Assembly: GCF_014193695.1 (NCBI RefSeq)
Contig: NZ_JACHZR010000001.1
Span: forward strand, 1,401,309 to 1,465,308
DNA length: 64,000 nt
Source of the DNA: Rhizobium sp. BK316
Lineage (GTDB): Bacteria > Pseudomonadota > Alphaproteobacteria > Rhizobiales > Rhizobiaceae
Direction of reading: 5' to 3'
Every line of letters starts with the position of its first letter. Position 1 is the stretch's first letter. This document shows positions 54,018 to 63,783 of this stretch, piece by piece. The notes under the pieces were generated by a model. The model made no database searches. It had not been told where the DNA came from and was given only the letters and a program-made list of their open reading frames with translations. The position numbers were made by a program, and so were the translations under genes.

Positions 54018-55061
54018 GTGACCCACGCGCTCGCAACCGCACAAGGCCCGGCCGGCACCACGGATCTTCCGCCGGTCCGCGTTCAGCGCCAGACCGCTTC
54101 CGGCGTCATCGCCATGGGGCTGGGCATAATCGCGCTCTTCACCATCGCCTCGATGCCGCTCTGGGCAAGCCAGGGCCTGATCCGCGATGTGGTCGAGCTC
54201 TGCTGCTACATCGCCGTTGCCCAGATGTGGAACCTGCTTGCCGGCTATGCCGGACTGGTGTCGGTCGGCCAACAGGTCTTCGTCGGCGTGGCTGCCTACA
54301 TGATGTTCGTGATGGCGCAGCTCTGGGGCATCAATCCCTTTGTCGCCGTCATGCTGGCGATGATCGCCCCGGCCCTGCTCGCCATTCCCACCTACGGTCT
54401 GCTGCATCGGCTCGACGGCCCCTATTTCGCGATCGGCACCTGGGTCGTTGCCGAAGTGCTGCGGCTTGCGACTTCGGTCTTCGGCTATGTCAACGGCGGG
54501 GCAGGAATGAGCCTGCGCGTCATGACCAGCTATTCGCCCATGGAACGCGCCGTCGGCGTTTCGCTCCTCTGTGCATTGATGCTGCTCGTTACCGTCGGCG
54601 GCCCCTACTGGCTCCTACGCTCGCGCTACGGTCTGGCGTTGATCGCCATGCGTGACAATCCGGTCGCGGCGGCAAGCCAGGGTGTGAATGTCGGGCGGCT
54701 GCGCTTCGCAATCTGGGTCGCAGCAGCTGTCGGTACGGGTCTTGCGGGCGCCATCTACTTCATGGCCCAGCTGCGCATCACTCCACCTTCCGCCTATGAC
54801 CCGAACTGGGCCAGCATCGCCATCTTCATCGTCATGGTCGGCGGCCTTGGATCGCTGGAAGGCGTGCTGATCGGGGCGCTGGTCTACTTCTTCGCCGAAC
54901 GCTGGTTCGGCCTGTATGGCGCGACCTATCTGGTAGTGCTCGGCCTGCTCACTCTTTGCATGGCGCTTTTCGCGCGCGGCGGCATCTGGGGCCTGATCTG
55001 CAAGGTCGTCGACGCCCCGTGGTTCCCGACACGACGAAGGCTGGTGGAGGATCTGACATGA
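54018..55061 (+). CDS. Branched-chain-type ABC permease, LivM-like
   Basis: A 347-residue permease starting with GTG at 54018, four bases after the LivH stop, with AAGGA upstream. LLAGYAGLVSVGQ near residue 76, IAMRDNPVAAASQG and VGGLGSLEGVLIGA are the LivM hallmarks. It overlaps the dehydrogenase gene by four bases, tying transport to catabolism. Confidence 0.92.
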   Translation: MTHALATAQGPAGTTDLPPVRVQRQTASGVIAMGLGIIALFTIASMPLWASQGLIRDVVELCCYIAVAQMWNLLAGYAGLVSVGQQVFVGVAAYMMFVMAQLWGINPFVAVMLAMIAPALLAIPTYGLLHRLDGPYFAIGTWVVAEVLRLATSVFGYVNGGAGMSLRVMTSYSPMERAVGVSLLCALMLLVTVGGPYWLLRSRYGLALIAMRDNPVAAASQGVNVGRLRFAIWVAAAVGTGLAGAIYFMAQLRITPPSAYDPNWASIAIFIVMVGGLGSLEGVLIGALVYFFAERWFGLYGATYLVVLGLLTLCMALFARGGIWGLICKVVDAPWFPTRRRLVEDLT

Positions 55062-56071
55062 AGGCCGTACTTTTCGACGGCGTCGGAATGCCGCTGAAAG
55101 TGGGCGAACGCCCCGTTCCGGAACCGGCTTCCGATGAAGTCATGCTCAGGATCGCCGCTTGTGGCATCTGCGGTTCCGACCTGCACATGACCGAGGACCC
55201 GAAGACTTTCGGCCTCAATCGTCACGACGTGCTCGGCCACGAATTTGCTGGCGAAGTGATCCGATGCGGCACCGCCGTCTCCGAGCTCAAGCCGGGTGAC
55301 CGGGTGGCAGTGGCGCCGATGCGCGGATGCGGCACATGCGATAATTGCAGAAAAGGCGAGCCCGCCTGGTGCGCCGAAATGCGGCTGATCGGCGGCGGAT
55401 ATGCCGAATATACCACGGTCACCGCCCGCCAATGCCGTATCCTGCCCGATGACCTTCCCATCGAGGAAGGCGCGCTGGCCGAACCGGTTGCCGTGGCGCT
55501 GCATTGCGTGATGCGATCGGGATTGAAGCCAGGCGAGCGCGTGCTGATTCTCGGCGCTGGGCCGATCGGCCTGCTGGTCGCCTTCTGGGCGCGACGTCAA
55601 GGCGCCCGCGACGTCATCGTCGCCGACATCAACCGGCATCAGGAAGACGGTGCGGCCTCGGTCGGCGCGACCGGCTTTGCCATGTCCGGCCCGGGACTGG
55701 CGCAAGAATTCCGCGCCAAGACCGGCGGAGCGCCCGACATCGTCTTCGAATGCGTCGGCAAGCGTGGGCTGCTCGATTTCGCCTGCCAGCTCGTCCGCAC
55801 CCATGGAACGGTGGTCGGCGTCGGTCTCTGCGTCGGCGGCGACGACTGGGATCCCTTCGCGGCCTTGTCCAAGGAAATCCAGCTCATCTTCGCCGTGTTC
55901 TTCAACATGGCCGAGTTTGAGACGGCGCTCTCTGCGCTCGGCCCCGGCCGCTACCGCCCCCAGGCGCTGATCACGGGCCGGATCGGCTTCAATGACGTGC
56001 CCGATGCCTTCGAGGGACTGAGGCACCGAACGACGCAATGCAAGGTGCTGATCGCCGCTGATGCGGCCTGA
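55058..56071 (+). CDS. Zinc-dependent medium-chain alcohol dehydrogenase
   Basis: A 337-residue MDR enzyme. The catalytic zinc ligand region is CGICGSDLHM plus LGHEFAGEV. The structural zinc is held by four Cys in CGTCDNCRKGEPAWC. The NAD Rossmann loop is LGAGPIGLL near residue 165. It is probably tetrameric like related sorbitol and threonine dehydrogenases. The four-base overlap with livM suggests that it acts early on the imported compound. The substrate is unknown. Confidence 0.92.
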   Translation: MKAVLFDGVGMPLKVGERPVPEPASDEVMLRIAACGICGSDLHMTEDPKTFGLNRHDVLGHEFAGEVIRCGTAVSELKPGDRVAVAPMRGCGTCDNCRKGEPAWCAEMRLIGGGYAEYTTVTARQCRILPDDLPIEEGALAEPVAVALHCVMRSGLKPGERVLILGAGPIGLLVAFWARRQGARDVIVADINRHQEDGAASVGATGFAMSGPGLAQEFRAKTGGAPDIVFECVGKRGLLDFACQLVRTHGTVVGVGLCVGGDDWDPFAALSKEIQLIFAVFFNMAEFETALSALGPGRYRPQALITGRIGFNDVPDAFEGLRHRTTQCKVLIAADAA

Positions 56072-56094
56072 CCGATTGTCGAGGAGGATAGTCT

Positions 56095-56874
56095 ATGGAA
56101 TTCGAGACCCTGACGCAGGACATCGACGGTGTGCATACGGTCGTGAAGGCGATCGGCCGCGGCCCCGCCGTGCTTGCGCTGCATGGCGCGGCGACCATCG
56201 AGGGGTACGAGTGGGCGCGCGGTCTTGCCGAGCGCTTCCGTATCTACCTGCCCTTCCATCCCGGCTTCGGCGAGAGTGCCGAGGCGCCGCACATGTCCGG
56301 CATGCAGGACATGGTGGTCCACAATCTCCGGCTCATCAAGGCGCTCGGCCTCGAGCGTCCGCATCTGGTCGGCCATTCCATGGGCGGCTGGATGGCGGCC
56401 GAGATCGCCGTCGTCGCCGGCGAACGGTTCGGCAAGCTGGTGTTGAATGCGCCGGCCGGCCTCAATCATCCCGATCATCCCGGCGCCGATCTGAGCCAGA
56501 TCCCGCCGGATCAGTTTCCCGCCTATCTCGCCCACAATGTCGAGGTCGCGGCCCGCTATTTCCCGGGCGGCTCGGAATGTCCCTCGACCGAGGATTTCGT
56601 GGCCGCCCGCGAGAAGGAAGGCCCGGCGTTGGGCAACATTCTCAATGTACACGGCATGGGCCATCCGAATCTCGGCCGCTGGCTAAGCCGGATTCCCAAC
56701 GAAACCCTGATCGTCTGGGGCGACAGGGACCGCATGCTGCCCGCCTCGCAGGCGCCGCTCTGGCAGGCGGCCATCCCCAATGCCCGGACGCTGATCATCG
56801 AGAATGTCGGCCATTTCGCCATGCAGGAAGATCCGCGCACCGTCACAGCCATTGGCAACTTCCTCGCCACGTGA
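56095..56874 (+). CDS. Alpha/beta-fold hydrolase
   Basis: A 259-residue esterase or C-C hydrolase-like enzyme. The nucleophile elbow is GHSMGGW (Ser near 97), an acid residue lies in WGDRDRM, and the catalytic His is in VGHFAMQ near residue 242. GAGGAGG precedes the ATG. It is the size and shape of ester, lactone or ring-cleavage-product hydrolases. In this operon it could release a phenol from an ester. Confidence 0.9.
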   Translation: MEFETLTQDIDGVHTVVKAIGRGPAVLALHGAATIEGYEWARGLAERFRIYLPFHPGFGESAEAPHMSGMQDMVVHNLRLIKALGLERPHLVGHSMGGWMAAEIAVVAGERFGKLVLNAPAGLNHPDHPGADLSQIPPDQFPAYLAHNVEVAARYFPGGSECPSTEDFVAAREKEGPALGNILNVHGMGHPNLGRWLSRIPNETLIVWGDRDRMLPASQAPLWQAAIPNARTLIIENVGHFAMQEDPRTVTAIGNFLAT

Positions 56875-56934
56875 AACCCGAGCGCAACGCCCCAGGCGAT
56901 CTGCGAAGACCAGGACTATCAAGGAGGAATTATC

Positions 56935-58161
56935 ATGAACGCACCTATCAAGCATGCATCTGGCTACTGGGGCACGAAGACGGACTTCGCCTCCCTCATG
57001 GCTCATGTCGACAAGATCGGCCAGATCCTCGATAAAAATTCCGAGGCGAACGAGAAGCTCGGCCGCCTCAACGAGGAGACCTTCGAGGCGCTCAAGCCTA
57101 TCCGCATGAGCCATATCTTCGCTGGCGAGGACATTGGCGGCGCACAGCTCTCGCCGACGCGGGGCCTGCAGCTCATCGAGGCCATCACCTATCACAGCGG
57201 CGCGGCCGGCTGGGTATCGATGGTACACGCCTGCATCGGCGCGATGTCGGCGGCCTTCCTGCCCGACACCGCGATCGGCCGCCTGTTCGGCGGCAAGTCC
57301 GACAACCGGTTCTCCGGCCAGGGTACGCCGACCGGTATGCTGAAGAAAGTCGATGGCGGCTATCGCCTGAACGGCAAATGGTCCTATGCCAGCGGTATCT
57401 ACCACGCAACCTTTACCCACACCGCCGCCCTGCTGGACGACGGCAACGGCCAGCCGGCCAAAGACGAGAAGGGCGACGTGATCGTGCTCTGCGCGCATGC
57501 GCCGGTCGACGACCACGAACTGCTCGGCAACTGGAATGTCCTTGGCCTGCAGGCCACCGGCAGCATCGACTACGCCGCCAATGACGTCTTCATTCCCGAT
57601 GACATGGTGTTTCCGATCCTGACTGCCGAGCCGCAGCGCATGCAGGAATTCTTCAGCCTCGGCGTAGTGGGCCTTGCCGCCATTGGCCATTCCGGCTGGG
57701 CGATCGGCGCATCGCGCCGCATGCTCGATGAGGCCGCGAAATACGCAAAGACCAAGACCGGCCGCGCCGGCCTGCTCGGCGAGAGCGACAAGTTCTGGTA
57801 CGATTTCGGCCGGGCAGAGGCTCGTGTCCGGGCCGCCCGCGCCTTCCTGTTCGAGGTCTGGCGCGAAGTCGAAGCCTCGATCGAGGCCGGCAACCGCATG
57901 ACAACGCGCCAGATCAGCCTGGTGCATCTCGCCAAATCCGAAGTGCATGAGGCGGGCGTCGATGCCTGCCATTTCGTCTATCGCTCGCTCGGTGGGGCTT
58001 CGTTGCGCTACGGCGTGATGCAGCGGATCTATCGCGAGATGCTGACAGCCTCGAACCATTTCACGATCAACCCGAACATCGTCGCCGCCGTCGGCCGCGA
58101 CATTGCCGGCCTGTGGAGCGACCGCACTTGGCAGTTCTACGACCTGATCGAGAAGAAATGA
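56935..58161 (+). CDS. Two-component flavin monooxygenase, oxygenase subunit (acyl-CoA dehydrogenase fold)
   Basis: A 408-residue protein of the group D flavin monooxygenase family (HpaH/HsaA/GraD-like). It has acyl-CoA dehydrogenase fold features: SAGAAGWVSMVHACIG-like N-terminal helices (HSGAAGWVSM), WSYASGI and the Gly-rich FRMTTRQ-type C-terminal helices. The next gene encodes a flavin reductase and overlaps by four bases, which is the standard arrangement for FADH2-fed hydroxylases. With a hydroxyquinol-type dioxygenase downstream, para- or ortho-hydroxylation of a resorcinol-like phenol to hydroxyquinol is likely. GGAGG precedes the start. Confidence 0.85.
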   Translation: MNAPIKHASGYWGTKTDFASLMAHVDKIGQILDKNSEANEKLGRLNEETFEALKPIRMSHIFAGEDIGGAQLSPTRGLQLIEAITYHSGAAGWVSMVHACIGAMSAAFLPDTAIGRLFGGKSDNRFSGQGTPTGMLKKVDGGYRLNGKWSYASGIYHATFTHTAALLDDGNGQPAKDEKGDVIVLCAHAPVDDHELLGNWNVLGLQATGSIDYAANDVFIPDDMVFPILTAEPQRMQEFFSLGVVGLAAIGHSGWAIGASRRMLDEAAKYAKTKTGRAGLLGESDKFWYDFGRAEARVRAARAFLFEVWREVEASIEAGNRMTTRQISLVHLAKSEVHEAGVDACHFVYRSLGGASLRYGVMQRIYREMLTASNHFTINPNIVAAVGRDIAGLWSDRTWQFYDLIEKK

Positions 58162-58772
58162 GCGCGCCGGCAAAAGGCATGCCGGATAAAGTGGCGGCGC
58201 CCGAAACGGGCACCGCCGCCGTCAGCTCCGGCCTCACCGAGGCGTTCCTGGCGGCCTTCCGGCACCATCCGTCCGGTGTCGCCATCATCACGGCGGAGGG
58301 CGCCGAAGGCCCGGTGGCGATGACCGTGAGTTCGCTGATCTCGATCAGTGCCGCACCACCCATGGTCGCCTTTTCGCTCTCGGCATCGTCCTCGAGTGGG
58401 AAGGTGGTCGAGCGCGCTGCATCCGTCGTCGTGCATTTCGTGCGCCGTGCCGACATGCAACTCGCCCGGCTCTGCGCGACACCAGGCAAGAATCGCTTCG
58501 GGCCGGACGTGCGCTGGTCACGGCTCGACAGCGGCGAGCCTTATTATCCGCAGGTCGAACTCTGGTTTCGCGCCGAGCTGCGCGACCGGCTGGAAACGTC
58601 GGGGGCCTGCCTAGTGACGGCGGAGCTGACCTCCGTATCATCCGGGGCGCTTGTGACACGACAGGCCGAGGCGCTGGTCTATTCCAACCGAGCCTGGCAC
58701 GCGCTGGGTCCGGTGGTCGACACGGTCTCGGCGCCGATGCTGCTGTGGCCGGACGATTCCGCCACCTTCTGA
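58158..58772 (+). CDS. Flavin reductase (reductase subunit of monooxygenase)
   Basis: A 204-residue flavin reductase-like FMN-binding protein. About 30 residues of flexible N-terminus precede the core FRHHPSGVAIIT, followed by AMTVSSLISIS and PPMVAFSLS, typical of this family. It supplies reduced flavin to the oxygenase encoded just upstream. It is last in the operon and is followed by a terminator hairpin. Confidence 0.9.
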   Translation: MSAPAKGMPDKVAAPETGTAAVSSGLTEAFLAAFRHHPSGVAIITAEGAEGPVAMTVSSLISISAAPPMVAFSLSASSSSGKVVERAASVVVHFVRRADMQLARLCATPGKNRFGPDVRWSRLDSGEPYYPQVELWFRAELRDRLETSGACLVTAELTSVSSGALVTRQAEALVYSNRAWHALGPVVDTVSAPMLLWPDDSATF

Positions 58773-58779
58773 AGCCATG

Positions 58780-58798
58780 CCGGCGGCACGGCCGCCGG
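58780..58798. terminator. Bidirectional terminator hairpin
   Basis: CCGGCGGC (58780-58787) and GCCGCCGG (58791-58798) form a perfect eight-base-pair stem with a three-base loop. It lies in the 34-base gap between two convergent genes, the flavin reductase and the LysR gene. There is no strong T-tract, so efficiency is uncertain. Confidence 0.65.
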
Positions 58799-58806
58799 TT
58801 ACCCTA

Positions 58807-59757
58807 TTACATTCCCCAGACCACGGACTGTTCGTGACGCTTGATGAGATGCCTCAGATTCTCGAAACTCTTGCGAAGATGCGCCGAAAACGCCTCGATG
58901 GCCGGTGCCCCGAGATCGCCCGAGCGCCTGAGCAGGCCCAGCGCCCGCTCCGGATGGGGGATATTGACCGGCAGCGCGGTGATCGCCTTGTCATTGCGAT
59001 AGGCGAAGACGACGCTGTGCGGCAGAATCGTCAATGCGTCGCTTTCCTTCATGTAGTTGATCGCGCTGGTCAGCGATCCGCCGGCATAGCGGATCTTGGT
59101 CTCGGTGGCGCCGAGCGACAGGACCAGGCTGCGCAGATCGGCGAGCAGCGGACTGCCGGGCGGCGGTGCGATCCAGGGAAAGTCGAGCAGTTCAGGACCC
59201 ATCAGCTTGCGCTTGAGCAACAGCGGATGCGTGACGCGGCAGGCCACGACATTGCGGCCAGGCAGCAGTTCCTGGAAATGCATGCCCGAACCTTCTTCGA
59301 GCATGTCGATCGGGCAGATGGCGAGATCGATGCGGTCAGCGACGATAGCCGCGCGCAACTCGGAAAGATAGCCGTAGCTTTGCTCGACGCGAACGTCTGG
59401 GGAGGAATTCTGGAAGCCGGCGATCATGCCGGCAATCAGAGCATCCATGAAGAAGGGCGTGCCGCCGACGCGCACCAGCCCGGTGCGGCCATGACGGAAT
59501 CCCTCGACCAGGGTCGATGCCTTGCGGGCAGAGGTCAATATGGCCTGGCCGTGATCGGCCAGCGCCCGGCCGAGCGGCGTCGGTTGCAGCGGCCGTCGCC
59601 CCTTGAGGAAAAGCGGCTCGCCCAGACGCTTTTCCAACATCGCAAGCGTTCGCGAAACGGCCGGCTGGCTGAGCCCGAGCAGAGCCGCACCCTCGGTCAC
59701 GCCCCCTGCCTGAACGACCGCAGCAAGCTGCGCGAGATGCCTTTCATCGATCTTCAT
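58807..59757 (-). CDS. LysR-family transcriptional regulator
   Basis: A 316-residue regulator. Its helix-turn-helix (about residues 18-40) has VTEGAALLGLSQPAVSRTLAMLE, the classic LysR signature. It is divergent from the dioxygenase gene with a 79-base gap. It presumably activates the dioxygenase-led operon in response to an aromatic ligand, like CatR/CbbR-type neighbours of aromatic pathways. Confidence 0.92.
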   Translation of the reverse strand: MKIDERHLAQLAAVVQAGGVTEGAALLGLSQPAVSRTLAMLEKRLGEPLFLKGRRPLQPTPLGRALADHGQAILTSARKASTLVEGFRHGRTGLVRVGGTPFFMDALIAGMIAGFQNSSPDVRVEQSYGYLSELRAAIVADRIDLAICPIDMLEEGSGMHFQELLPGRNVVACRVTHPLLLKRKLMGPELLDFPWIAPPPGSPLLADLRSLVLSLGATETKIRYAGGSLTSAINYMKESDALTILPHSVVFAYRNDKAITALPVNIPHPERALGLLRRSGDLGAPAIEAFSAHLRKSFENLRHLIKRHEQSVVWGM

Positions 59758-59836
59758 AACAATAACGAATATAAATCGCCGGAAAAATTATCAAGCACTC
59801 TATTCCGGCCTGTTAGGTTCTCGTCAGGGAGGAGTC
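59758..59836. promoter_or_regulatory. Divergent promoter, LysR/dioxygenase
   Basis: 79-base gap containing an AT-rich segment with ATAACGAATATAAAT and ATTATCAAG, and GGGAGGAG just before the dioxygenase start. It is the expected LysR target. No perfect palindrome was seen. Confidence 0.45.
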
Positions 59837-60697
59837 ATGCCAGACATATCGTTCAGTGAGCGCAACTCTACGCAACGTGTGACCGAGCGGCTCGACAAGC
59901 ATGCCGAAGGCCCCTTGCAAGCCTTCATGGTTCCTTTCATAGAGCATCTGCACAAGCTCATCCGGGAGACGCGTCCGTCGCAAGCGGATTGGCGGCGAGC
60001 GATGGAATTCCTGACCGATGTCGGCCATGCCAGCGACGGCCGCCGGCAGGAATGGGTGCTGCTTTCCGATCTGCTCGGCGTCACCGCACTCGTTGAAGAA
60101 ATCAATACGAATCGGCCGAAGGGCGCGACACCAAATACCGTGCGCGGCCCCTTCTACCGGGCCGATGCGCCCCGGCTCGCGCTCAATGCCAATATCTCCC
60201 TCGACGGCGTCGGCCCGGCGCTTGCCGTCAACGGCCATGTGCAGGATCTCGACGGCAAGCCGATCGCCGGCGCCACGGTCGAGACCTGGCAGGCCAATAG
60301 CGAAGGCTTCTACGAGAACCAGCAGCCGGACCAGCAGCCGGAATTCAACCTCCGCGGCATCTTCACGACCGACGAGGAGGGTTGCTTCCGCTACAAGACC
60401 GTCCGCCCGAGCGGCTATGCCGTGCCGAGCGATGGCCCGGTCGGCCAGATGCTGGGCAGGCTGGGCTTTCCCATGCGCCGGCCCGCCCACCTCCACTTCC
60501 TGATCAAGACCGATGGCTTCGAGACGATCAGCACGCATGTCTATGACGGCAGTGATCCGCATCTCGGCCGGGACGCCCTGTTCGGCGTGAAAGACGAGCT
60601 GATCGGGGAATTCAAGCCGACCGGCAAGGGGGATGCCTCGACGCTCGACTTCACCTTCACCATGGTCAGGGCGAAGAAGGGACGAGGCATGACATGA
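59837..60697 (+). CDS. Intradiol ring-cleavage dioxygenase, hydroxyquinol 1,2-dioxygenase-like
   Basis: A 286-residue non-haem Fe(III) dioxygenase. The helical N-terminal dimerisation region (residues 1-100) is followed by the catalytic core. The Fe ligands are visible as Tyr in EGFYENQQ, Tyr in RPSGYAVP, and two His in RPAHLHFLI. It opens the ring of catechol-type compounds between the hydroxyls. Length, the flanking maleylacetate reductase and the upstream hydroxylase favour hydroxyquinol over catechol as substrate. The product would be maleylacetate. Confidence 0.88.
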   Translation: MPDISFSERNSTQRVTERLDKHAEGPLQAFMVPFIEHLHKLIRETRPSQADWRRAMEFLTDVGHASDGRRQEWVLLSDLLGVTALVEEINTNRPKGATPNTVRGPFYRADAPRLALNANISLDGVGPALAVNGHVQDLDGKPIAGATVETWQANSEGFYENQQPDQQPEFNLRGIFTTDEEGCFRYKTVRPSGYAVPSDGPVGQMLGRLGFPMRRPAHLHFLIKTDGFETISTHVYDGSDPHLGRDALFGVKDELIGEFKPTGKGDASTLDFTFTMVRAKKGRGMT

Positions 60698-61758
60698 CGC
60701 TATCCTTCATCTATCAGGGCAGTGCGGCGCGCATCGTCTTCGGCAATGGAACGAGTGCCGATGTCGGCAAATGGGTTGAGGCCCTGGACTGCCGCCGCGC
60801 GCTCGTGCTGTCGACGCCGCATCAGGCATCCGATGCGGAAGCCATGTCGAAACGGCTGGGAAGCCTGTCGGTCGGCACCTTTACCGAAGCGACCATGCAT
60901 ACCCCGGTCGACGTGACGGAGCGCGCCGTCGCACGCGCGGCCGAGTTCGGCGCGGATTGCGTCGTCTCCCTCGGCGGCGGCTCGACGACCGGGCTCGGAA
61001 AGGCCATGGCCTATCGCACCGATATCCAGCAGATCGTCGTGCCCACGACCTATGCCGGCTCGGAAGTCACGCCGATCCTCGGCCAGACGGAGAACGGCAC
61101 CAAAACCACGCTGCGCAGCCCGAAGGTCACGCCCGAAGTCGTGATCTATGATCCGCAACTCACGATCGGCCTGCCGGTCGGCATGAGCGTCACAAGCGGC
61201 CTGAATGCGATTGCGCATGCTGCCGAAGGGCTCTATGCGCCCGATCGCAATCCCATCACGACGATGATGAGCATCGATGGCATACGCGCGCTCAAAGACG
61301 CGTTGCCCATCCTTATCGGCAGTCCACACGACGGTGCCGCTCGCGAAAAGGCGCTCTACGGCGCATGGCTCTGCGGCACCGTGCTCGGCCAGATCTCGAT
61401 GTCGCTGCATCATAAGATCTGCCATACTCTGGGGGGCAGCTTCGACACGCCGCATGCCGAGACCCATTCCATCATGCTGCCGCATACAATCGGTTTCAAC
61501 GCGTCGGCCGTGCCGGACCTGATGACGCCGATCTCCGACATTTTCGGTGGCACGACACCCGGGCAGGCCCTTTACGACTTCGCGAAATCGATCGGCGCGC
61601 CGATGGCGCTCAGGGATTTCGGCCTCACTGAGGCCGATCTCGACCGGGCAGCCGACATCGCGACCAAGAACCCCTATTCCAATCCGCGACCGATCGACCG
61701 CACATCGATCCGCGCCTTGTTGCAGGACGCCTGGAAGGGAACACGACCGCCATATTGA
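60694..61758 (+). CDS. Maleylacetate reductase
   Basis: A 354-residue member of the iron-type alcohol dehydrogenase family. Hallmarks are GGGSTTGLGKAM, TTYAGSEVTPILGQT and CHTLGGSFDTPHAETHSIMLPH (given in short parts: HTLGGSF and PHAETHS), which distinguish maleylacetate reductases. It reduces maleylacetate to 3-oxoadipate with NAD(P)H. Its start overlaps the dioxygenase stop (ATGA). Confidence 0.92.
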   Translation: MTLSFIYQGSAARIVFGNGTSADVGKWVEALDCRRALVLSTPHQASDAEAMSKRLGSLSVGTFTEATMHTPVDVTERAVARAAEFGADCVVSLGGGSTTGLGKAMAYRTDIQQIVVPTTYAGSEVTPILGQTENGTKTTLRSPKVTPEVVIYDPQLTIGLPVGMSVTSGLNAIAHAAEGLYAPDRNPITTMMSIDGIRALKDALPILIGSPHDGAAREKALYGAWLCGTVLGQISMSLHHKICHTLGGSFDTPHAETHSIMLPHTIGFNASAVPDLMTPISDIFGGTTPGQALYDFAKSIGAPMALRDFGLTEADLDRAADIATKNPYSNPRPIDRTSIRALLQDAWKGTRPPY

Positions 61759-61782
61759 ATTCTTTTGGGAGGAAGAAGGCAT

Positions 61783-63060
61783 ATGATTACGAGACGTGAA
61801 TTGCTGAAGTCCGCAGCCGCCACGGGAGCCTTGGCGGCAACGTCCGGCCTCGCCATGCCGGCGATCGCCCAGGGCGCACCGATCAAATTCGGCTATGTCA
61901 GCCCCCAGACCGGTCCGCTGGCCGCGTTCGCCGAGGCCGACAAGTTCATCATCGACGGTTTCATGGCCGCCACCAAGGCGGCCGGCCTGAATTACGAAGT
62001 CGTGGTGAAGGACAGTCAGTCCAATCCGAACCGCGCCGCCGAAGTCGCCAAGGAACTGATCGTCAGCGACGAGGTCAATCTCGTCCTCGTGGCATCGACG
62101 CCGGAGACGACCAATCCTGTGGCCACTGTCTGCGAGGCAGAGGAGGTGCCCTGCATTTCGACGGCGGCCCCCTGGCAGCCCTGGTTCATCGGCCAGCAGG
62201 CAAATCCCGCCGATCCCGCATCCTGGAAACCGTTCAACAGCGCCTTCCACTTCTTCTGGGGACTGGAAGACGTCATCGCGGTCTATACCAATATGTGGGG
62301 CCAACTCGAGACCAACAAGAAGGTTGGCGGCCTGTTTCCCAATGACGGCGACGGCAATGCCTGGGGCGACAAGGCTCTAGGCTTCCCGCCGGTTCTGGAG
62401 AAGCTCGGTTATACGCTCAAGGATCCCGGCCGATACCAGAACCTGACCGACGATTTTTCCGCACAGATCAACGCCTTCAAGTCCGATGGCAGCGACCTCA
62501 TCACCGGCGTGATGATCCCGCCGGATTTCACTACTTTCTGGAATCAAGCGCAGCAACAGGGCTTCAAGCCCAAGGTCGCGTCCATCGGCAAGGCGGTCCT
62601 GTTCCCACAGGCGGTCGAGGCGCTCGGCAAGACCGGACACAACCTTTCCTGCGAAGTCTGGTGGTCGGCGAGCCATCCGTTCAAGTCGTCGCTGACCGGC
62701 CAGAGCGCCGGTGAACTCGCTGACGGCTTCACCGCGGTTACTGGTCGGCCCTGGACCCAGCCCATAGGCTTCGTTCATGCGCTGTTTGAGGTCGGCGTCG
62801 ACGTCATGAAACGTGCCGACCCGACCGACAGCAAAGCGGTCATCGCCGCCATCGCCGCCTCGAACGTCGAGACGATCGTCGGCAAGGTGGCCTGGGACGG
62901 TGCGAATGTGCCGCCCTTTGCCGCCAAGAACATCGCCAAGACGCCGCTGGTCGGCGGTCAGTGGCGTCTCAAGGACGGCGGCGGCTACGACCTCGTCATC
63001 GTCGACAACCAGACCGCGCCGAACATTCCGACCGGCGGCAGGATGGAAGCGATCGGCTGA
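61783..63060 (+). CDS. Branched-chain/urea-type ABC binding protein, second copy
   Basis: A 425-residue binding protein. The ATG at 61783 follows GGGAGGAAG. A Tat-type signal (TRRELLKSAAATGALAATSG) is followed by AIAQGAPIKFGY. It is a clear paralogue of the protein at 50289-51587 with matching [24 protein letters not shown] and FHFFWGLEDVI segments. It leads a second Liv-type importer directly after the ring-cleavage genes. Confidence 0.9.
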   Translation: MITRRELLKSAAATGALAATSGLAMPAIAQGAPIKFGYVSPQTGPLAAFAEADKFIIDGFMAATKAAGLNYEVVVKDSQSNPNRAAEVAKELIVSDEVNLVLVASTPETTNPVATVCEAEEVPCISTAAPWQPWFIGQQANPADPASWKPFNSAFHFFWGLEDVIAVYTNMWGQLETNKKVGGLFPNDGDGNAWGDKALGFPPVLEKLGYTLKDPGRYQNLTDDFSAQINAFKSDGSDLITGVMIPPDFTTFWNQAQQQGFKPKVASIGKAVLFPQAVEALGKTGHNLSCEVWWSASHPFKSSLTGQSAGELADGFTAVTGRPWTQPIGFVHALFEVGVDVMKRADPTDSKAVIAAIAASNVETIVGKVAWDGANVPPFAAKNIAKTPLVGGQWRLKDGGGYDLVIVDNQTAPNIPTGGRMEAIG

Positions 63061-63063
63061 GTC

Positions 63064-63782
<719 letters not shown>

Positions 63783-63783
<1 letters not shown>

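Noticed and set aside
54926-56038. 370-residue minus-strand frame
   Set aside because: It is antisense to the zinc alcohol dehydrogenase with its complete metal-binding motifs.
60700-62304. 534-residue minus-strand frame
   Set aside because: It is antisense to maleylacetate reductase and a binding protein, both with clear motifs; long antisense frames are common at this GC content.
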